Shown: positions 21,146 through 32,994, numbered from the stretch's first letter. The stretch: DNA of 64,000 nt from Lithodes maja (GCA_037953745.1 JBAKBP010000699.1:186001-250000); one strand, 5' to 3'. The notes: a model not told the origin generated them from the sequence alone. Numbers and translations are program-made.

Positions 21146-22995
21146 TGTGACGCATGTCGAGTATGAGCATGCTGTACAGAACGCCCAGTCATGCCCCACT
21201 CTCGCTAGGATCGTCAGGGCAGGAACTTTGGCTGTAGTCTGTGTAGAGTTTCCTAACTTAGTTTATGTGAGCCGTTGTACTATAAGTATTATAAATATGT
21301 ATTTTGTTTTCATCTGAGTCAACGAGTTCTATTTTATATCATTAGTTATAAGTATTGTGTGTGGGACTTATTTGTAATGATGAGAGGAGAGAGAGAGATT
21401 ACGTAACGGGGGCCAGTGAGTGCGCCACGCGGCAGGTAGGCCTAATTCCCTCCTCCCTCCTCCCCCTCAGTGCGTGGGAAATCCTTTGTCGATCCCAGAT
21501 TGAGAGAGAATATTACGTAATGATTGCTAGTGGGCGGTCCTTAGTAGTTTGCGATATGCTCACTAGAGGGCCGAGTATAAAAAGGGAAGTCTCGCCACAT
21601 ATTCTTCAGAACTCATTAGGCAGAGCGACTTCTCATATCCCTTGCAACTATACATATTCTTCCGACTGATGTGAACTTTCTCTACTCTCTGTACCGCCTA
21701 CCTTCTTCTTTTCCCGAACCTTTTTTAACCTCAATGATCCCTTTGGTGCAGAGCTAGTCAGCCAAAGTATTATCGCTTGAGTTCTCACGAGATATATGCC
21801 TATTAGATAGCCTATTTTGGAAGGGATAACTAGAATAGGATTGATTAATGTTTGTTGCACTCGTATATGCATTTCCCTGTGTATGATTATTCATGTTCCT
21901 GTTTTCTGCTGATCTAGGTAATGCTAGACTGGGATAAGGCTACTAGAGTTGTGATTCCCTATGTGTATTAGGTTTTGTTGAACCTGTACAATCGCAACGG
22001 AGACTTGGGAAGCCTAGGTGGTCTTTCTGACTGTGTACCTTGTGAGTTTAGCACTGTGTTGCGAGTGAGGGCTTTTGCCTCTGCCACCCAACACTGTGCT
22101 AACTCGTTTGCTTGACTTTGAGAGGATCGCCAGGAGAGAACCAGATACTAGTGATCTGGATCTCTCAAGAGAGCATCCCGTCAATTACCGTAATTTGGCC
22201 GTACAGTCTTAAGGACCTCGCTAGGCTACGAGCCGCTTGCTCAGCCATTGTTTCCTAGCCTACTACATCCCAGCTAGACTTTGCTCGGTCAGCAGATACA
22301 GCATAGTATTGAAGCTTTCCTTATGTATGTTATTGTTTATGCACTATTGATTTCATGTGTGGCACGCATAGCTACTTTAGAGATTAGTGGCCCCCGAGCA
22401 CAATCCTAGTAGGCTATTGCCAGTGCATTGTCGGAGTACTTCTTTTTTATGTTTGCCATTTACTACTGTCTATTCTTATAATTCTTCTTATGTCAATTTA
22501 AAGCCTTTAATTTTAGTTAATTGCCAGTGTGTTGCTTATTGAATTGCTGTTCAAAATCCGATACTTACTTCTCACGAGTATCCGAGAAGCATCTAACTTT
22601 ATCAGAAGATTCCTTGCTCGATGCTCGAGGACTATTGTTTAACGTAACGTAATAGTGCCGATCCGAAGTAGAGGGTGGAGGACTTCTTAAGTTCTTAGTC
22701 AAGGGTGGATTACTTCGGCTTCGGCCAACACTATTCTTTGGTGTTGTTGTATTTACTTCTTTGTTTGATTGTTGACCAGACTAGATAACTCCCGTCTCTT
22801 TATTAGTCTGTTGTGAAACGCTAGTACCGAGTTCTTGTATACCCCGTTATAGCAGATAGAACTCTGGAGGGTATTGGTGTTTTTTGTTCGGCTGGCAGTA
22901 CTCTGGGGTTGGGATCGTGTGTTTCCGTTGTGGCAGCGAGCCATACTCGAGTCCTGTTTGAGAGCCCTTGTGTACCCGAGTGCCCGGTCGTAACA
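21146..22995 (+). repeat. 3' LTR of gypsy-type element (1,850 bp)
   Basis: Near-identical to the 5' LTR. Differences seen: one 7-bp unit less in the CCTCCCT tract and single substitutions near 22397, 22512 and 22757. Confidence 0.95.
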
Positions 22996-23701
22996 CCGCT
23001 GAGACCCAGCGCCGCACGTGTTGCGTCGGCAGTGTTTGATCACCAACTCCCAGCGACGCATCACGTGCGTCCGACATATAAAAAACACTTACGTGGCTCG
23101 TAAGGTAGGAAATGGCGGGAGAATAGGAGGGGGAGGTACCGTAGTGTGTGTGGGAGCCGGGCCAGTAGGTGTGAGCGGGCCGAGACAACCACGCGGCTGG
23201 TGGTGGTGGGCTTAGTAGGGATAGTTTACACCCTTAGTTCACCGCCACTTTGAACCTTCATTACTCCGGTCGTATGGGAGCTAGAGGTTTGAGATTTATG
23301 TGAGACACTCCTTAGGATGTATGCCGTACAATGCCATACTCAGTTTTTACCCTAGTGCTCCCGGGCGGGTGGTCATGCGGGGGAGACGAACTATTGAACC
23401 CCCCCCCCCCCGCCCCCCAAATGACTGAAATGAGTTTTTTTTTATTTTTGTCTTCATTTCTCACCATTCTCTTCCATTTTGGCTCAACACATTTTGTTGA
23501 GGCTCCCCCCCCCCCCCCAACCCCCCACCGGGCCCCCCCCACCCCCCAACCCCCCAAAAAAAATGTCCGAGGTGATTTTTTTTTTTTTTTTTTCATTTCT
23601 CATCCTTGTCTTCCATTTTAGCAAACAAAAAAAAAGAAGTGAAAATGGCTTGGGACTGGGGTGAACAAAATATTATAACTAGCCGGGGCTCAACGGGTTA
23701 A
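22996..23701 (+). mobile_element. TTAA element E, main part
   Basis: Resumes with the duplicated CCGC and ends CTAGCCGGGGCTCAACGGGTTAA. The right end matches element D at 39190-39227 almost base for base, and the rejoined left end resembles the D start at 38787. Non-coding, with long C and T homopolymers inside. Confidence 0.65.
23399..23595. repeat. Poly-C / poly-T low-complexity block
   Basis: Runs of C (23399-23410, 23505-23545) and T (23577-23593). Pro- and Phe-rich ORFs here are spurious. Confidence 0.9.
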
Positions 23702-24167
23702 GCACGTATTATAAGTAACAGGTCAATGTGTAGTAGTAATGAAAATACATGTTCTGACCCACTCCAAGCAACATTATTAGAAAAGGGGTAAACTCAACAG
23801 ATCACCTTTAGACTATAATATAAACTTGTCAAGGTATATAATATCAACCCGAGTCAGTAATCCCCATCATTTGCCCCAGGTAGATGTGTTGGCTACTGTA
23901 CTTGAAGGGTTCCCGGACAACTTAAGGGAATAGTGGCTGGTTTTTGGGTCTATTAATTAATTTATTAATTTTGTTTTTCACTTATACTTAATAACGAGGA
24001 TTTCACTAATACGTATTTTTCCATGCTTGGAGCTAAAACTGTCATTAAAATTACATGTAATCATTGTACAAGAGAGCTGTTCAATACAGTGTTATATAAG
24101 ATTGAGCGCTCCATGATATTAGTGAAAGTAATTGGATAATGATTTGTCAAAAATATATTCCTCGCTA
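23702..24167. other. Intergenic, no gene seen
   Basis: AT-rich non-coding sequence between element E and a family F fragment. Confidence 0.5.
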
Positions 24168-24299
24168 GACCTCCATCAAACTTTAAAAAAAAAAACTCTA
24201 GAGTCACCTTCAAGATTAATTTGTACATTTTTCGGTAGAAAAATGTCCGGCCAAAGGCCGATTCCTCTTAAAATTACAGGCTCGCGACTAGCCCCTTAA
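24168..24299 (-). mobile_element. MITE family F fragment (F7)
   Basis: Reverse-oriented family core: 'agacctccatcaaac', 'acatttttcggtagaaaaat', 'gccaaaggccgattcctctt', ending CCCCTTAA at 24299. The left end is incomplete. Confidence 0.6.
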
Positions 24300-24940
24300 C
24301 CAAAAACAAATACAAATGCCGTCATCGTATTGATAGGGTGCAATTATCATTTGAAGGTGCTATGTATTACAAGACTTTCAACCTTTACTGTACACATCTA
24401 CTTCAACATCTGGCAGACATTACAACGGTAAAGAGGAACTAAATATACTAACTCTGACAATACTGATGTAGCCAACTAGATGTACGGTGGCGCTAATAAG
24501 TCATGACTCAGCTGTCATTACGTTAGGCTCCCTGTGTGCTGTATTAATGTCTGTCAGATGTTGAATAGGTTGGGTAACTGTAGGAGCATGGTTGTGTATC
24601 TCACTAAAAAACAAAAAAAATCATGTGTAAATATTACGGATACCCATTATTGATCGAAATATACTTGGTGCCGAGACATCACTTATTAGGCCAACTGTAC
24701 ACTAGGACGATCGTATCCACATCTGAAATTATATTCAAGATAAAATATATATTGTATTACCTTACTCTTAAACCTGACTGACCACCCATTCTTCAACATC
24801 CGGCAGACATTATTACTACAGTGGAGAGGAACTATTATGTATCAATTGTGAATAAATATTTTGCTCAACTGTACTCTAGAGTTATGTTAAAAGTTGGAAT
24901 CAGCCGTTTATAGCATGACTTTTGGCCCTGACTGTGCTAC

Positions 24941-24943
<3 letters not shown>
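24300..24943. repeat. Intergenic DNA with dispersed repeat J motifs
   Basis: No gene. A block around 'ttcaacatctggcagacatt' followed by 'acagtagagaggaacta' occurs at about 24411 and 24791, and again at about 38374 and 39777. An inverted partial copy is near 24550. The class of J is unknown. Confidence 0.5.
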
Positions 24944-25007
<64 letters not shown>

Positions 25008-25074
25008 GGTATATAATATATATACCGGTATATATATATATACTATATATATATATATATATATAGTATATATA
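24944..25074. repeat. (TA)n microsatellite with CCGG interruptions
   Basis: TA tracts with 'accggtata' blocks, abutting the Helitron-like copy 2. Confidence 0.9.
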
Positions 25075-25519
25075 ATAGCAGGGGTACCCGGCATTGCCCG
25101 GGTTTAAATTCTACTACCATAATCAATCACAAGCATCACAATACTACTACTACCATAATCACCGGCCTCGACCTCCCTGTGCCTCATTAAACGGCGACCT
25201 CGATTTGGGCCGCTAAATGACCTCCGATTTTGGATCTGACCTCATCCCTACCCCCATTTTGGGAGGCTGCGAACAACTTTCGTTCCATACACCTTTTCGA
25301 TCGGAGGCCTCCTTCTGCCCCAAACGGCCATTTTCTTAATTTTGTTTTTCCATTTCGGCATCGAAGCGACCTCCGATCGTGGCCTCGCCTCCTCTATGAC
25401 CTGACCCAGGTCAATTGACACCCACATGCAAAGTTTCAGCTCCCCAGGTCCAAAACTGCGGCCGCCTATTAAGAACACACAGACAGACAAACAGACACAA
25501 ACTGATTTAATAATATAGA
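25075..25519 (-). mobile_element. Helitron-like non-autonomous repeat, copy 2
   Basis: Minus-strand reading starts TCTATATTATTAAA (a Helitron-like TC start) and ends in the CCGGG hairpin followed by CCCCTGCTAT and T. It shares most of its length with 6303-6780, minus a short expansion of the ACTACTACCA tract. No ORF. Confidence 0.5.
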
Positions 25520-26086
25520 TATACAGTATATATATATATATATATATATTCTCAGGCCCAATCCCCACTTTCCCAATTTTTTATTTTTATTTTCTATTTA
25601 ATTCATTTTTTGTTTTTTGTTTTTTTTCTTGGGGGTGGCCACCTCAAGACAGCAAGAACAGGGAAAGCACAAAACACAACATAAAACAACGAACAAACAC
25701 AGACAAAACACAAATTCACACACATCTAGGTTACCCAGGAGAAAACTCAGAGACCAGGGTCACCAAGGTCGCTCCAGTACACCCCCAGCCCCCGACCACC
25801 CGGAGAGGTTCCGATCTCGGCAGGCAGACATGCAGCGGAGCTGCAGCCACAAGCCCGCCCACCACACTTCCAGGCGCACCCTTCATATTAATCGTCTCCC
25901 CGGGCCAGGCGCCTGATGGACTATTATCTAGTCCAACTTGCACCCGACCTCTTCCCCCAAATGACCACGTGTTCACTCATCTATTCACAAGCATTCTCCA
26001 TTCATTCCTGTTTATTACCACTTCCTTTGCCTGATCTATAGTCATTCCTCTATCATCCAAAGCTTGTCTTACACAGTCTCTCCATC

Positions 26087-26362
26087 TCAATGGGGGTCTT
26101 CCTGCCCTTCTATCTCCCTTGTATCTGACTCACATATTCTCTTTGTAAGCCTTTCATCTCCCATTCGTTCAACATGACCATACCAGCTCAGCACTTCTGT
26201 CCAGCTTCTGTCCACTCTGGCTGACAAATGTTCCTGCTGCCCCACTCTTCTACGTATCTCTTCATTCCTCGATCCGTCTCTACGAGTAACTCCACACATA
26301 CTCCTCAAGCAGCTCATCTCCACACATCCAGCTTTCTTCTCTCCTTTTTCTTCAGAGCCCAT
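26087..26362 (-). pseudogene. LINE C-terminal domain
   Basis: 91 codons including CLRSMCGVTRRD and LSWYGHVERM, the region normally following RT in this kind of LINE. It is disconnected from the RT frame by a shift near 26400-26600. Confidence 0.7.
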
Positions 26363-26608
26363 GTCTCAGCCCCATACATCACTGTTGGCACAATAATTCC
26401 TTGATACATTGCACTTTTTACTTTCATTCCGAGATTTCTTGTCTTCCACATACTTTCCACTGCTCCGAAAACCTTCCTTCCTTCAACACTCTCTGTTTTA
26501 CCTCCATTTCTATACCTCCACTCCTGCTTATCGTTCCTCCTAGATATTTAAAACACTCTGCTTGTTCCACCCCAATCCAGCCTCACATTCTATCCCCCCA
26601 GCTCACCC

Positions 26609-27145
26609 CTACGAATCACCCCTATACACACCAATTACTTTACTTTTATTGACGTTCACCTTCTGTTTCCTTCTCCCACAAACCACTCCAAGTCTTACCC
26701 TCTGTAATTTCTCCTCAGAATCCGCCACCAACTCTGTGTCATCAGCGAACAGCAACTGATTCAACTCCCTATCTCTACCATTCTTTCCTACTAAACCTAA
26801 TCCTCTTCCCATAGTTCTCATTTTCACCTTCCTCACCACACCATCCATAAACATACTAAACAGCCAAGGTGACAATACACAACCCTGCCGCAAACCTACC
26901 TGTACCTCAAACCATTCACTCAACTCACCATTTCCTACTCTAACACATGCGCTGCTCCCTTCATAAAAAGTCTTAACTGCTTCCAACATATTTCCTCCAA
27001 TTTCATAAATCCTGAACACCTTCCACATTGCTTCACGATCCACACGATCATACGCTTTTTCCAAATCCATAAAAGCCCAAAATATCTCCTTATGCTTCTC
27101 TAAATACTTCTCGCATAACTGTCTTACTGCAAACATCTGATCCAC
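26609..27145 (-). pseudogene. LINE reverse transcriptase palm
   Basis: 178 open codons with AFMDLEKAYDRVDREAMW (first catalytic Asp), GLRQGCVLSPWLF and the FADD box at 26738-26749. It is separated from the upstream fingers by frameshifts at about 27146-27270. Confidence 0.8.
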
Positions 27146-27270
27146 GCACCCTCTTCCCCTCCTAAAACCGCACTGTTCTTCTCCTATTGCAACTTCCGTA
27201 CACTTTTACTATCCTCTCTATCAACACCCTGTCATACAGCTTTCCTACCAATGATAATAAACTAATACCT

Positions 27271-27875
27271 CTATAACTTGAACACTCCTGCCGATCTCCG
27301 ATCTCCCTTCCCCTTGTACAACGGCACAATACATGCACTCTTCCAGTCTATTTGTACCCTTGACACCACAAAGCACACATTGAAAAGTCTCACCAACCAA
27401 TCTATTATCACATCTCCACCCTTCCTTATACACTCCACAGCAATACCATCCAAACCTTCTGCTTTTCCCGCTCTCATTTGTTTCACTGCTTCTTTCACCT
27501 CATTTTCCTCAATCCTTTCATTCATTCCCTGCCACCTGGGTGGCTTGGGTAACCTATCTCCATCAACCACTGCTTCAATCACTGCTTCTCTTCCATCTCT
27601 TGCATTTAGCAAAGATTCAAAATACTCGGCATATCTTTTCCTCACTTCAACTGGTTCCACTAGTAATTCTCCATTTGCAGCTTTCACTGACTCTTCCCTC
27701 TTGTCCTTCTTTCCTTACTCTATATACCTCCTTCCAGAACATCTTTTTTCGTTCTTCAAAATTCTCACTCAACCTTTGAGCCCACCTTTCGTTTGCACCT
27801 TTTTTCGCTTCTCTAATTTTCCGTTTTGCGTCTCTCCTCTTCTCCTTGTACCTCTCCCATACCTCCCATACCCAT

Positions 27876-27880
<5 letters not shown>
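27271..27880 (-). pseudogene. LINE linker and RT fingers, frameshifted
   Basis: Two overlapping frames. 27880-27690 encodes a Lys/Arg/Glu-rich helix ending near RKEGQEG; 27687-27271 continues with ANGELLVEPVEVRKRYAEYF, MRAGKAEGLDGI and the PLYKGKGDR fingers motif, then stops. The switch near 27690 is a frameshift. There is no endonuclease upstream. Confidence 0.7.
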
Positions 27881-27928
<48 letters not shown>

Positions 27929-27950
27929 TATATTTTTTTTTTTTTTCTTT
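27881..27950. repeat. (TA)n then poly-T tract
   Basis: TA run to about 27926, then a T tract (A-rich on minus), abutting the 3' end of the inverted Penelope-like fragment. Confidence 0.9.
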
Positions 27951-28626
27951 AATAAATACGGGGTTGAAAGGAATGGCAATTTCTGCGTTGGAAATTTTAT
28001 TATTCAAAGTTTCCAGGTCTCTGATGAGTTTTCGCTGGGTGGCAGGAAGTAGATGAATGAGATGAGCAAAATTCATGGTGGTACAGGGTTACATTAATGT
28101 ACATGATGATACAGGATATACGACGTGTTTCACTGGACAACAAGCATTATCAAGTAAGGAAAGAATGATATAAAAGGTAAACAGGAAGGGTATATAATTA
28201 TAGAGGGTGGAGGATCAGAGGAGGCGAAAATCAGGGGGCAAAAGTCTGCTATTGGTGGAGGGGTGTTCTAGGAGAGAGAAAGATAGAACCGCTTCACGCA
28301 TGCGCACTGGATGCGGGATGGTGGTGGTCGGTTGGCGGGGTCGAAGCTGATTGGCTGCATGTCGAGGGGCGTGGCCTAAGTTGCGTAGTACGTGTGGCGC
28401 CGGCAGAAGACGAAGCTGAAGGAGGTAGCACGGGGGGCTGCGTCAAGGGCACCGGGGGCGAGGGGGGCGTTAGGTCCTGTAGGAAAGTGCCTTTTGGCAG
28501 AAGGAAGGATCTGAAGGTCCAGAGTTTGGTTGTTGATGTTGGGATGTAAGGCTTGGATATACAATGCTTCGAGTATAGGTAATCTCCTTGGGTCGCTTTC
28601 CTTTATCGAGTATGGTGGTGTGTTTC
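27951..28626 (-). pseudogene. Penelope-like element, inverted fragment, 3' part
   Basis: Reverse-oriented copy of 37365-38040: the Pro/Ser-rich C-terminus and 3' non-coding region of the Penelope-like element. It includes the AATTTTGCTCATCTCAT block and a hammerhead-like motif at 28122-28153. It is cut at 28626 by the BEL insertion (target duplication GTTTC at 28622-28626) and continues at 35960. The forward and inverted copies are very similar. Confidence 0.85.
28122..28153 (-). ncRNA. Hammerhead-like motif, inverted copy
   Basis: Same motif on the minus strand in the inverted fragment, with ACACGT instead of ACGCGT and CTTG instead of CTGG in stem II, so further decayed. Confidence 0.35.
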
Positions 28627-29197
28627 TGTCGGGAATAGCGTAATGATCCCGACAGTTTTAGGTCCAATAGGACATTTGAATTTGGCGGTATCGTATCGCA
28701 TGTACGATTTCGGCTGGTTCTTTGTGTATTGTAGTTTATTCTTAAGTATAGGTTAAATCTTAATTGTAATGTATAAATATCTACATCAGCTCTAGATGTA
28801 TCATGAAACCAAGTTATGGGTTATAATTATTATGAGCCGGCAGCCATATGTAATTTCGCGAAGCGATCGGACCCGGCCCTTTAGTCTCTCAATCAACACC
28901 ATACAGCCAACATCCCCCCCCTTCCCCCTGTGCTCTGACTCAACCCACAGTTCATCATGTGCTACAAATACTAATCTATAACAACAGTCCTACATCACCA
29001 GTCCTCTAAGCTAAGTTCATTGTATCGATATTGTATTATGTGAACATTCCTACATGTCATGCAATTGAATTAGCCGCGTGTGGGGGACTGGAATACACCC
29101 ATCGACTACCTCGTTGGTAATTATAATATAACTATTTGTGGGGATATTTCATGTACCAGTGATATGCAATTTAACCTCTTTATCTAAATTCACGACA
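28627..29197 (+). repeat. BEL 5' LTR (571 bp)
   Basis: Begins TGTCGGGAATAGCG; ends TTCACGACA, one base different from the 3' copy. An inner 8-bp inverted repeat (TGTCGGGA/TCCCGACA) lies within the first 30 bases. Confidence 0.95.
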
Positions 29198-29201
29198 AAT
29201 A

Positions 29202-29219
29202 TTGGTCCTTCGTGCCCTG
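29202..29219 (+). promoter_or_regulatory. BEL primer-binding site (putative)
   Basis: TTGGTCCTTCGTGCCC four bases after the 5' LTR, in the expected position. The primer tRNA is not assigned. Confidence 0.5.
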
Positions 29220-29998
29220 CGGCTTCCTTACCGTAGTACAGTTTTGTTTGCTTCCTTGACGCTTGTGGGCTTACAAATGGCTGCCGCCTCGCGCGTTGTT
29301 GGGCCGACTGCCCTTTCTCAAGTATAGACCCGGCTTCTTCCCTCGTGTTTTTTTTCCGTTTAGGCGCCGTCCCTCTCTTTTTTGGGGCTAGTTTCCAGAT
29401 TTTTTGGGCTTGTGATCCTTGGCGTTTTTTGGTGGGTTAGCTGGGCTGGAGATTGGGATAGGGGTAATTTCGTCGGGCACCATTTCGCGCTCATAGGCTA
29501 GGCTAGGCTAGGCAGGCTAGGCCTGCAGGTGTCTGTGGTAGCTGTTCATTTCGCTTTGGTGGTGTGCCTGTGGTGTTCATTGTGTTTTGTCGTTATGAGA
29601 CTCTTTTCTTAATTTTGCCGGTGGGGAGGGTTCTCATGTGACTCATTTAATTCAATTTATAGCCTAGTTGCCTAATTACGGTCATGGGGTTCGGTCTCTG
29701 TTGATTCCTAAGCGATTGACAGCCAACAGACCTCATGATTGTGGGATGGGCAGCTGGGCTAGGCCTAATACTTATTACTAGACCTAGTCAGTTCTTTTCA
29801 TTTACCCTTCTTTCTCTAGCCCTAGTTTGTTTCTGCTATTTGTCAATTTTGCTCAATTAATTCATCCTACTGCAGCTAGTAGCCTAATGACCGTTTCCAA
29901 ATTGGGAGTGGCAATGCTATTGCCACATTTTGCATTAATTTGTGTAACTAGTTTGCTTTATAGTTTAGAGAGTTAATAGCCTAGATTCAGATATAACG
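29220..29998. other. BEL untranslated leader
   Basis: No ORF. Contains a short AGGCT tandem (29494-29520). It precedes the gag ATG at 29999. Confidence 0.7.
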
Positions 29999-30721
29999 AT
30001 GACAGATTTAAAGAAACTTAAGATTCTTAAGGGAGGGATGAAGGGAAGTTTAAATAGGTGTTTAAGAGATCTTGATTAATTTTTATTAAGTGCCACAGCT
30101 GATCAGATTAAGGGTAAATTCGCTACTGTTACTAAATCGCTAGCCACTTACGATAATTACACTCAGCAGGTATATGGTTTATTGACAATTACTGACGATG
30201 TGGAAGAAGAAATGTCGGCAGATCTTGAGTACTTGGAGGACGTTAATACAGCCTTAGCCAGACTATCTTCCACACAAGAAACAACCCCTGTTAAGGATAC
30301 CGGTACACCAAAAGCGACTGGCTTTAACCTGCCGAAGCTTACTTTGCCTACCTTTTCCGGGGATTCGGCTACCTGGACTGGATTTTGGGATATCTTTGAG
30401 TGTTCCGTCCATCATAATAAAACACTCACATCCATCCAAAGGTTCACATATCTCCGTGGTCAATTGAAAGGGGAGGCATTGAAGTTGATCGGTGGGTACA
30501 AGCTAGAGGCTACAAGCTACGAGTCTGCAGTGGAGTTGCTGAAGAGAACTTACGGGAGAGAGGAAGTCATCAAGACCGCGTTAATTACTAAATTCTTCAC
30601 ACTAGATCCTCCATCCTATGATGTGACGGACCTAAAGGAGTACTATGCCTCCTTTGAGAGCCTCCTCCGATCTATGCAGACAATGGCCATCACCAAGGAG
30701 GAGATAATTTATTTAGTGTAA
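29999..30721 (+). pseudogene. BEL gag N-terminal part
   Basis: ATG 29999 (MTDLKKLKILKGG) opens the gag frame. TAA at 30077 interrupts it, then 30182-30721 continues in the same frame with LPKLTLPTFSGD and TWTGFWDIFECSVH, the typical BEL gag start of the conserved region. It runs into TAA at 30719 because of a small indel; the downstream gag sequence continues in another frame. Confidence 0.8.
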
Positions 30722-30792
30722 GTATCTTGAACAAGATACCCTCTCCCCTAAAGGAAATCGTAAGATGACAACTAAGCGACACTCCACTAAAC

Positions 30793-32991
30793 TTGGAAGC
30801 GTTGGTGCAGGTGTACCAGACTGAAGTCTTCAATATGGAGAGTACTGGACACTACCGACAAGTGGAGATGTCGCCATCTACTGCAGCTTTCCCGGTACAG
30901 ACTTCTCCTAAACAGAAAAGGCCAATATCATTAGGTTGTAAGTTGTGCAGTATCCACGGTCATCTGTGGTATCAGTGTCCTAAGTATCCTAAGGCTACAC
31001 AAAAGATTGGCAAGGCTAAATCGCTTAAGTTATGTACCAGCTGTCTGGCAAGAGACCACTTCAACAGTACTTGCACCAATTCCTACATCAAACCTTGTAA
31101 GTATTGCAAGGGGAAACATTGGTTTTCCCTTTGCACCCAGTCTGATCGGCACGACGGCAAAGAAAAGGGGAGAACCCCCAAAGAGTCACATGAGAAAGGT
31201 AAGAGCAAGGGTGATAAAGTATCTGCCATGTCCATTGCTTCTCGAGAATGTCGATTGCTTCCTACTATGATGCTGCCAGTAGTGGGGAGTAATAATAATA
31301 CTATAATGACACGCACCTTACTTGGCCAGTGCTCACAGAGGTCATTCGTTCTGCGGTCATCATTACCCCAGCTCAAGTGTACCAGCAAGGGTCAAGAGAA
31401 TTTGCGTCTCCATGGTTTCACTGGTGAAATAGATTCCAGTGACTATGATATAGTGGAGATTTCCTATGTTTATAGAAGAAAGGTATGTCCCATCAAGGCT
31501 GTAGTGGTCGACACACTACCCAGTTTCTATATAGCAGCAGAGATTCAACCCCATTTGAAATATCTCAGAAGCAAGGGTTATAAACTGGCTGATGATCAAC
31601 TCTCTGCTAACAATGGTATTATGCTACTGGTCGGAGCTGATTATTACTATGACCTGGTTCACCCTGGATATCGGCGGGTAGATAAGCTTATAATGCTCCC
31701 CACGATCCAAGGGTATGCCATTTCTGGATCCTATGCCACTTCCTCTCAAGACACACAGGTGGAGGTGGTTACGGTCCTCAAGGTAGCAGTAAGCCCCATA
31801 GATAAATATATTAGGCCAAATGTGCCTGATAATACACGTACTGATATAGATAAGCTATGGGACTTGGACAATATTGGAATTGACCCACATGAACTTGATC
31901 GTGAGTCCAAGCTAGCGTTAAGCTCGTATGAAGAGACTGTAACTTATGACTCTGGCAGGGGTCAGTATGTGGTAAGGCTCCCTTGGAATGATAACAAGAG
32001 TAAGTTACCTACTAATTTCCATCTAACACTTGGTAGGTTACGTGGCCTTCAGAAGCAGTTTGTCAAGGATCCAAATTATTGCGAGACTTATGTGGCAGTT
32101 TTAGCCGAGCAGGTACAACGTGGATTTGTGGAGAGAGTAGATCTCAGTGAGTATGGGGATAACATCCATTACCTTGCTCACCATGGGATTAAAAAGGACA
32201 GTTCCACCACTCCTGTTCGTATTGTGTATGACTGCTCTGCTAAATCCAGTGATCTGAATGATTGTCTGTACACGGGTCCGTCTCTGGTCTCTGATCTCAC
32301 GCAAATTATGTTGCGCTCCAGATGTCATAAGTTTGCATGGGTCGCCGATATTGAGAAGGCCTTCCTGATGCTTCAACTCCATCGTGAAGACAGGGACTCG
32401 ACAAGATTTTTATGGCCACGGGACCCAATGGATCTAGATTCAGAGTATCTGGTCGACAAGTTCAGAGTCGTCTTATTCGGGGCGACCTGTTCCCAGTTCC
32501 TTCTCAACGCTACTATCTTGCGTCATCTTGAGGAGGCTGGACTAGATCCTGACTTCAAGAATGAGATCAAGCAGGGGATCTATGTGGACATTCTTCAAGG
32601 CACTGGAGACAATGAAGATTTATTGCTCAAGAGATGCTGGGAGATCCGCGATATATTTGCCAAGGCTCATTTATACTTAAGAGAATGGGCCACTAATAGT
32701 GGTCTTTTGAAAGGTCAATTTGCTTCTGATGGTGTAGCTACTGAGAATAGTGAGGTAAAGTTTTTAGGCCACAAATGGGACACTACCACAGATTGTATAT
32801 CCTTCTGTCACACCCCATGCGGCAGTGAGATTATGACCAAGCGAAACTGCTTAAGCTTGTCAGCGAGGTTGTTTGATCCCCTAGGTTTTTTGCTGCCTGT
32901 AACTATCCGTGCTTGTATGTTTTTACAGCAACTGTGGCGGCTAAAACTAGATTGGTACACGCCCCTCCCGACTGAGTTACAAGATACTTGA
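30793..32991 (+). pseudogene. BEL gag end, protease and reverse transcriptase
   Basis: 732 open codons (first codon TTG; not a true start). Cys/His knuckles at about 30943-31140 (CKLCSIHGHLWYQC; CTSCLARDHFNSTC; CKYCKGKHWFSLC). A protease-like segment at about 31315 reads LLGQCSQRSF, where the catalytic Asp expected in this family is replaced. RT follows: WVADIEKAFL (first Asp), FGATCSQF and, at 32581-32592, YVDI, so the second Asp of the YVDD-type box is missing. It ends at TGA 32989, in frame with the RNase H block. Inactive by sequence. Confidence 0.85.
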
Positions 32992-32994
32992 CGG

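Larger units (their letters stand above)
14493..22995 (+). mobile_element. Ty3/gypsy-type LTR retrotransposon, young but defective
   Basis: 8.5 kb with direct LTRs 14493-16349 and 21146-22995, a CCGC 4-bp target duplication, a primer site after the 5' LTR and a purine tract before the 3' LTR. By eye the LTRs differ by three substitutions and one 7-bp slippage unit in about 1,850 bp, so insertion was recent. The internal coding frame keeps gag, protease, part of RT and RNase H, but has lost the RT active-site segment and a full integrase. It has one in-frame TAG. It probably moved using proteins supplied by a relative. Confidence 0.9.
25600..27880 (-). mobile_element. Second non-LTR retrotransposon, 5'-truncated and decayed
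   Basis: Minus-strand LINE with linker/N-terminal RT (27880-27271), RT palm (27145-26609), a C-terminal domain (26362-26087), a non-coding 3' UTR and an A-rich 3' end near 25600 (T-rich on +). At least three frameshifts or stops separate the pieces. It is unlike the RTE copy at 2398-5430 in RT sequence; the clade is uncertain. Its 5' edge abuts a TA microsatellite. Confidence 0.75.

Noticed and set aside
23312..23664. Pro/Phe-rich ORFs on both strands
   Set aside because: Produced by C and T homopolymers inside element E.
25617..25916. 99-codon plus-strand ORF (MFFFLGVATS...)
   Set aside because: Lies antisense to the 3' UTR of the minus-strand LINE; low-complexity composition and no family match recognised.
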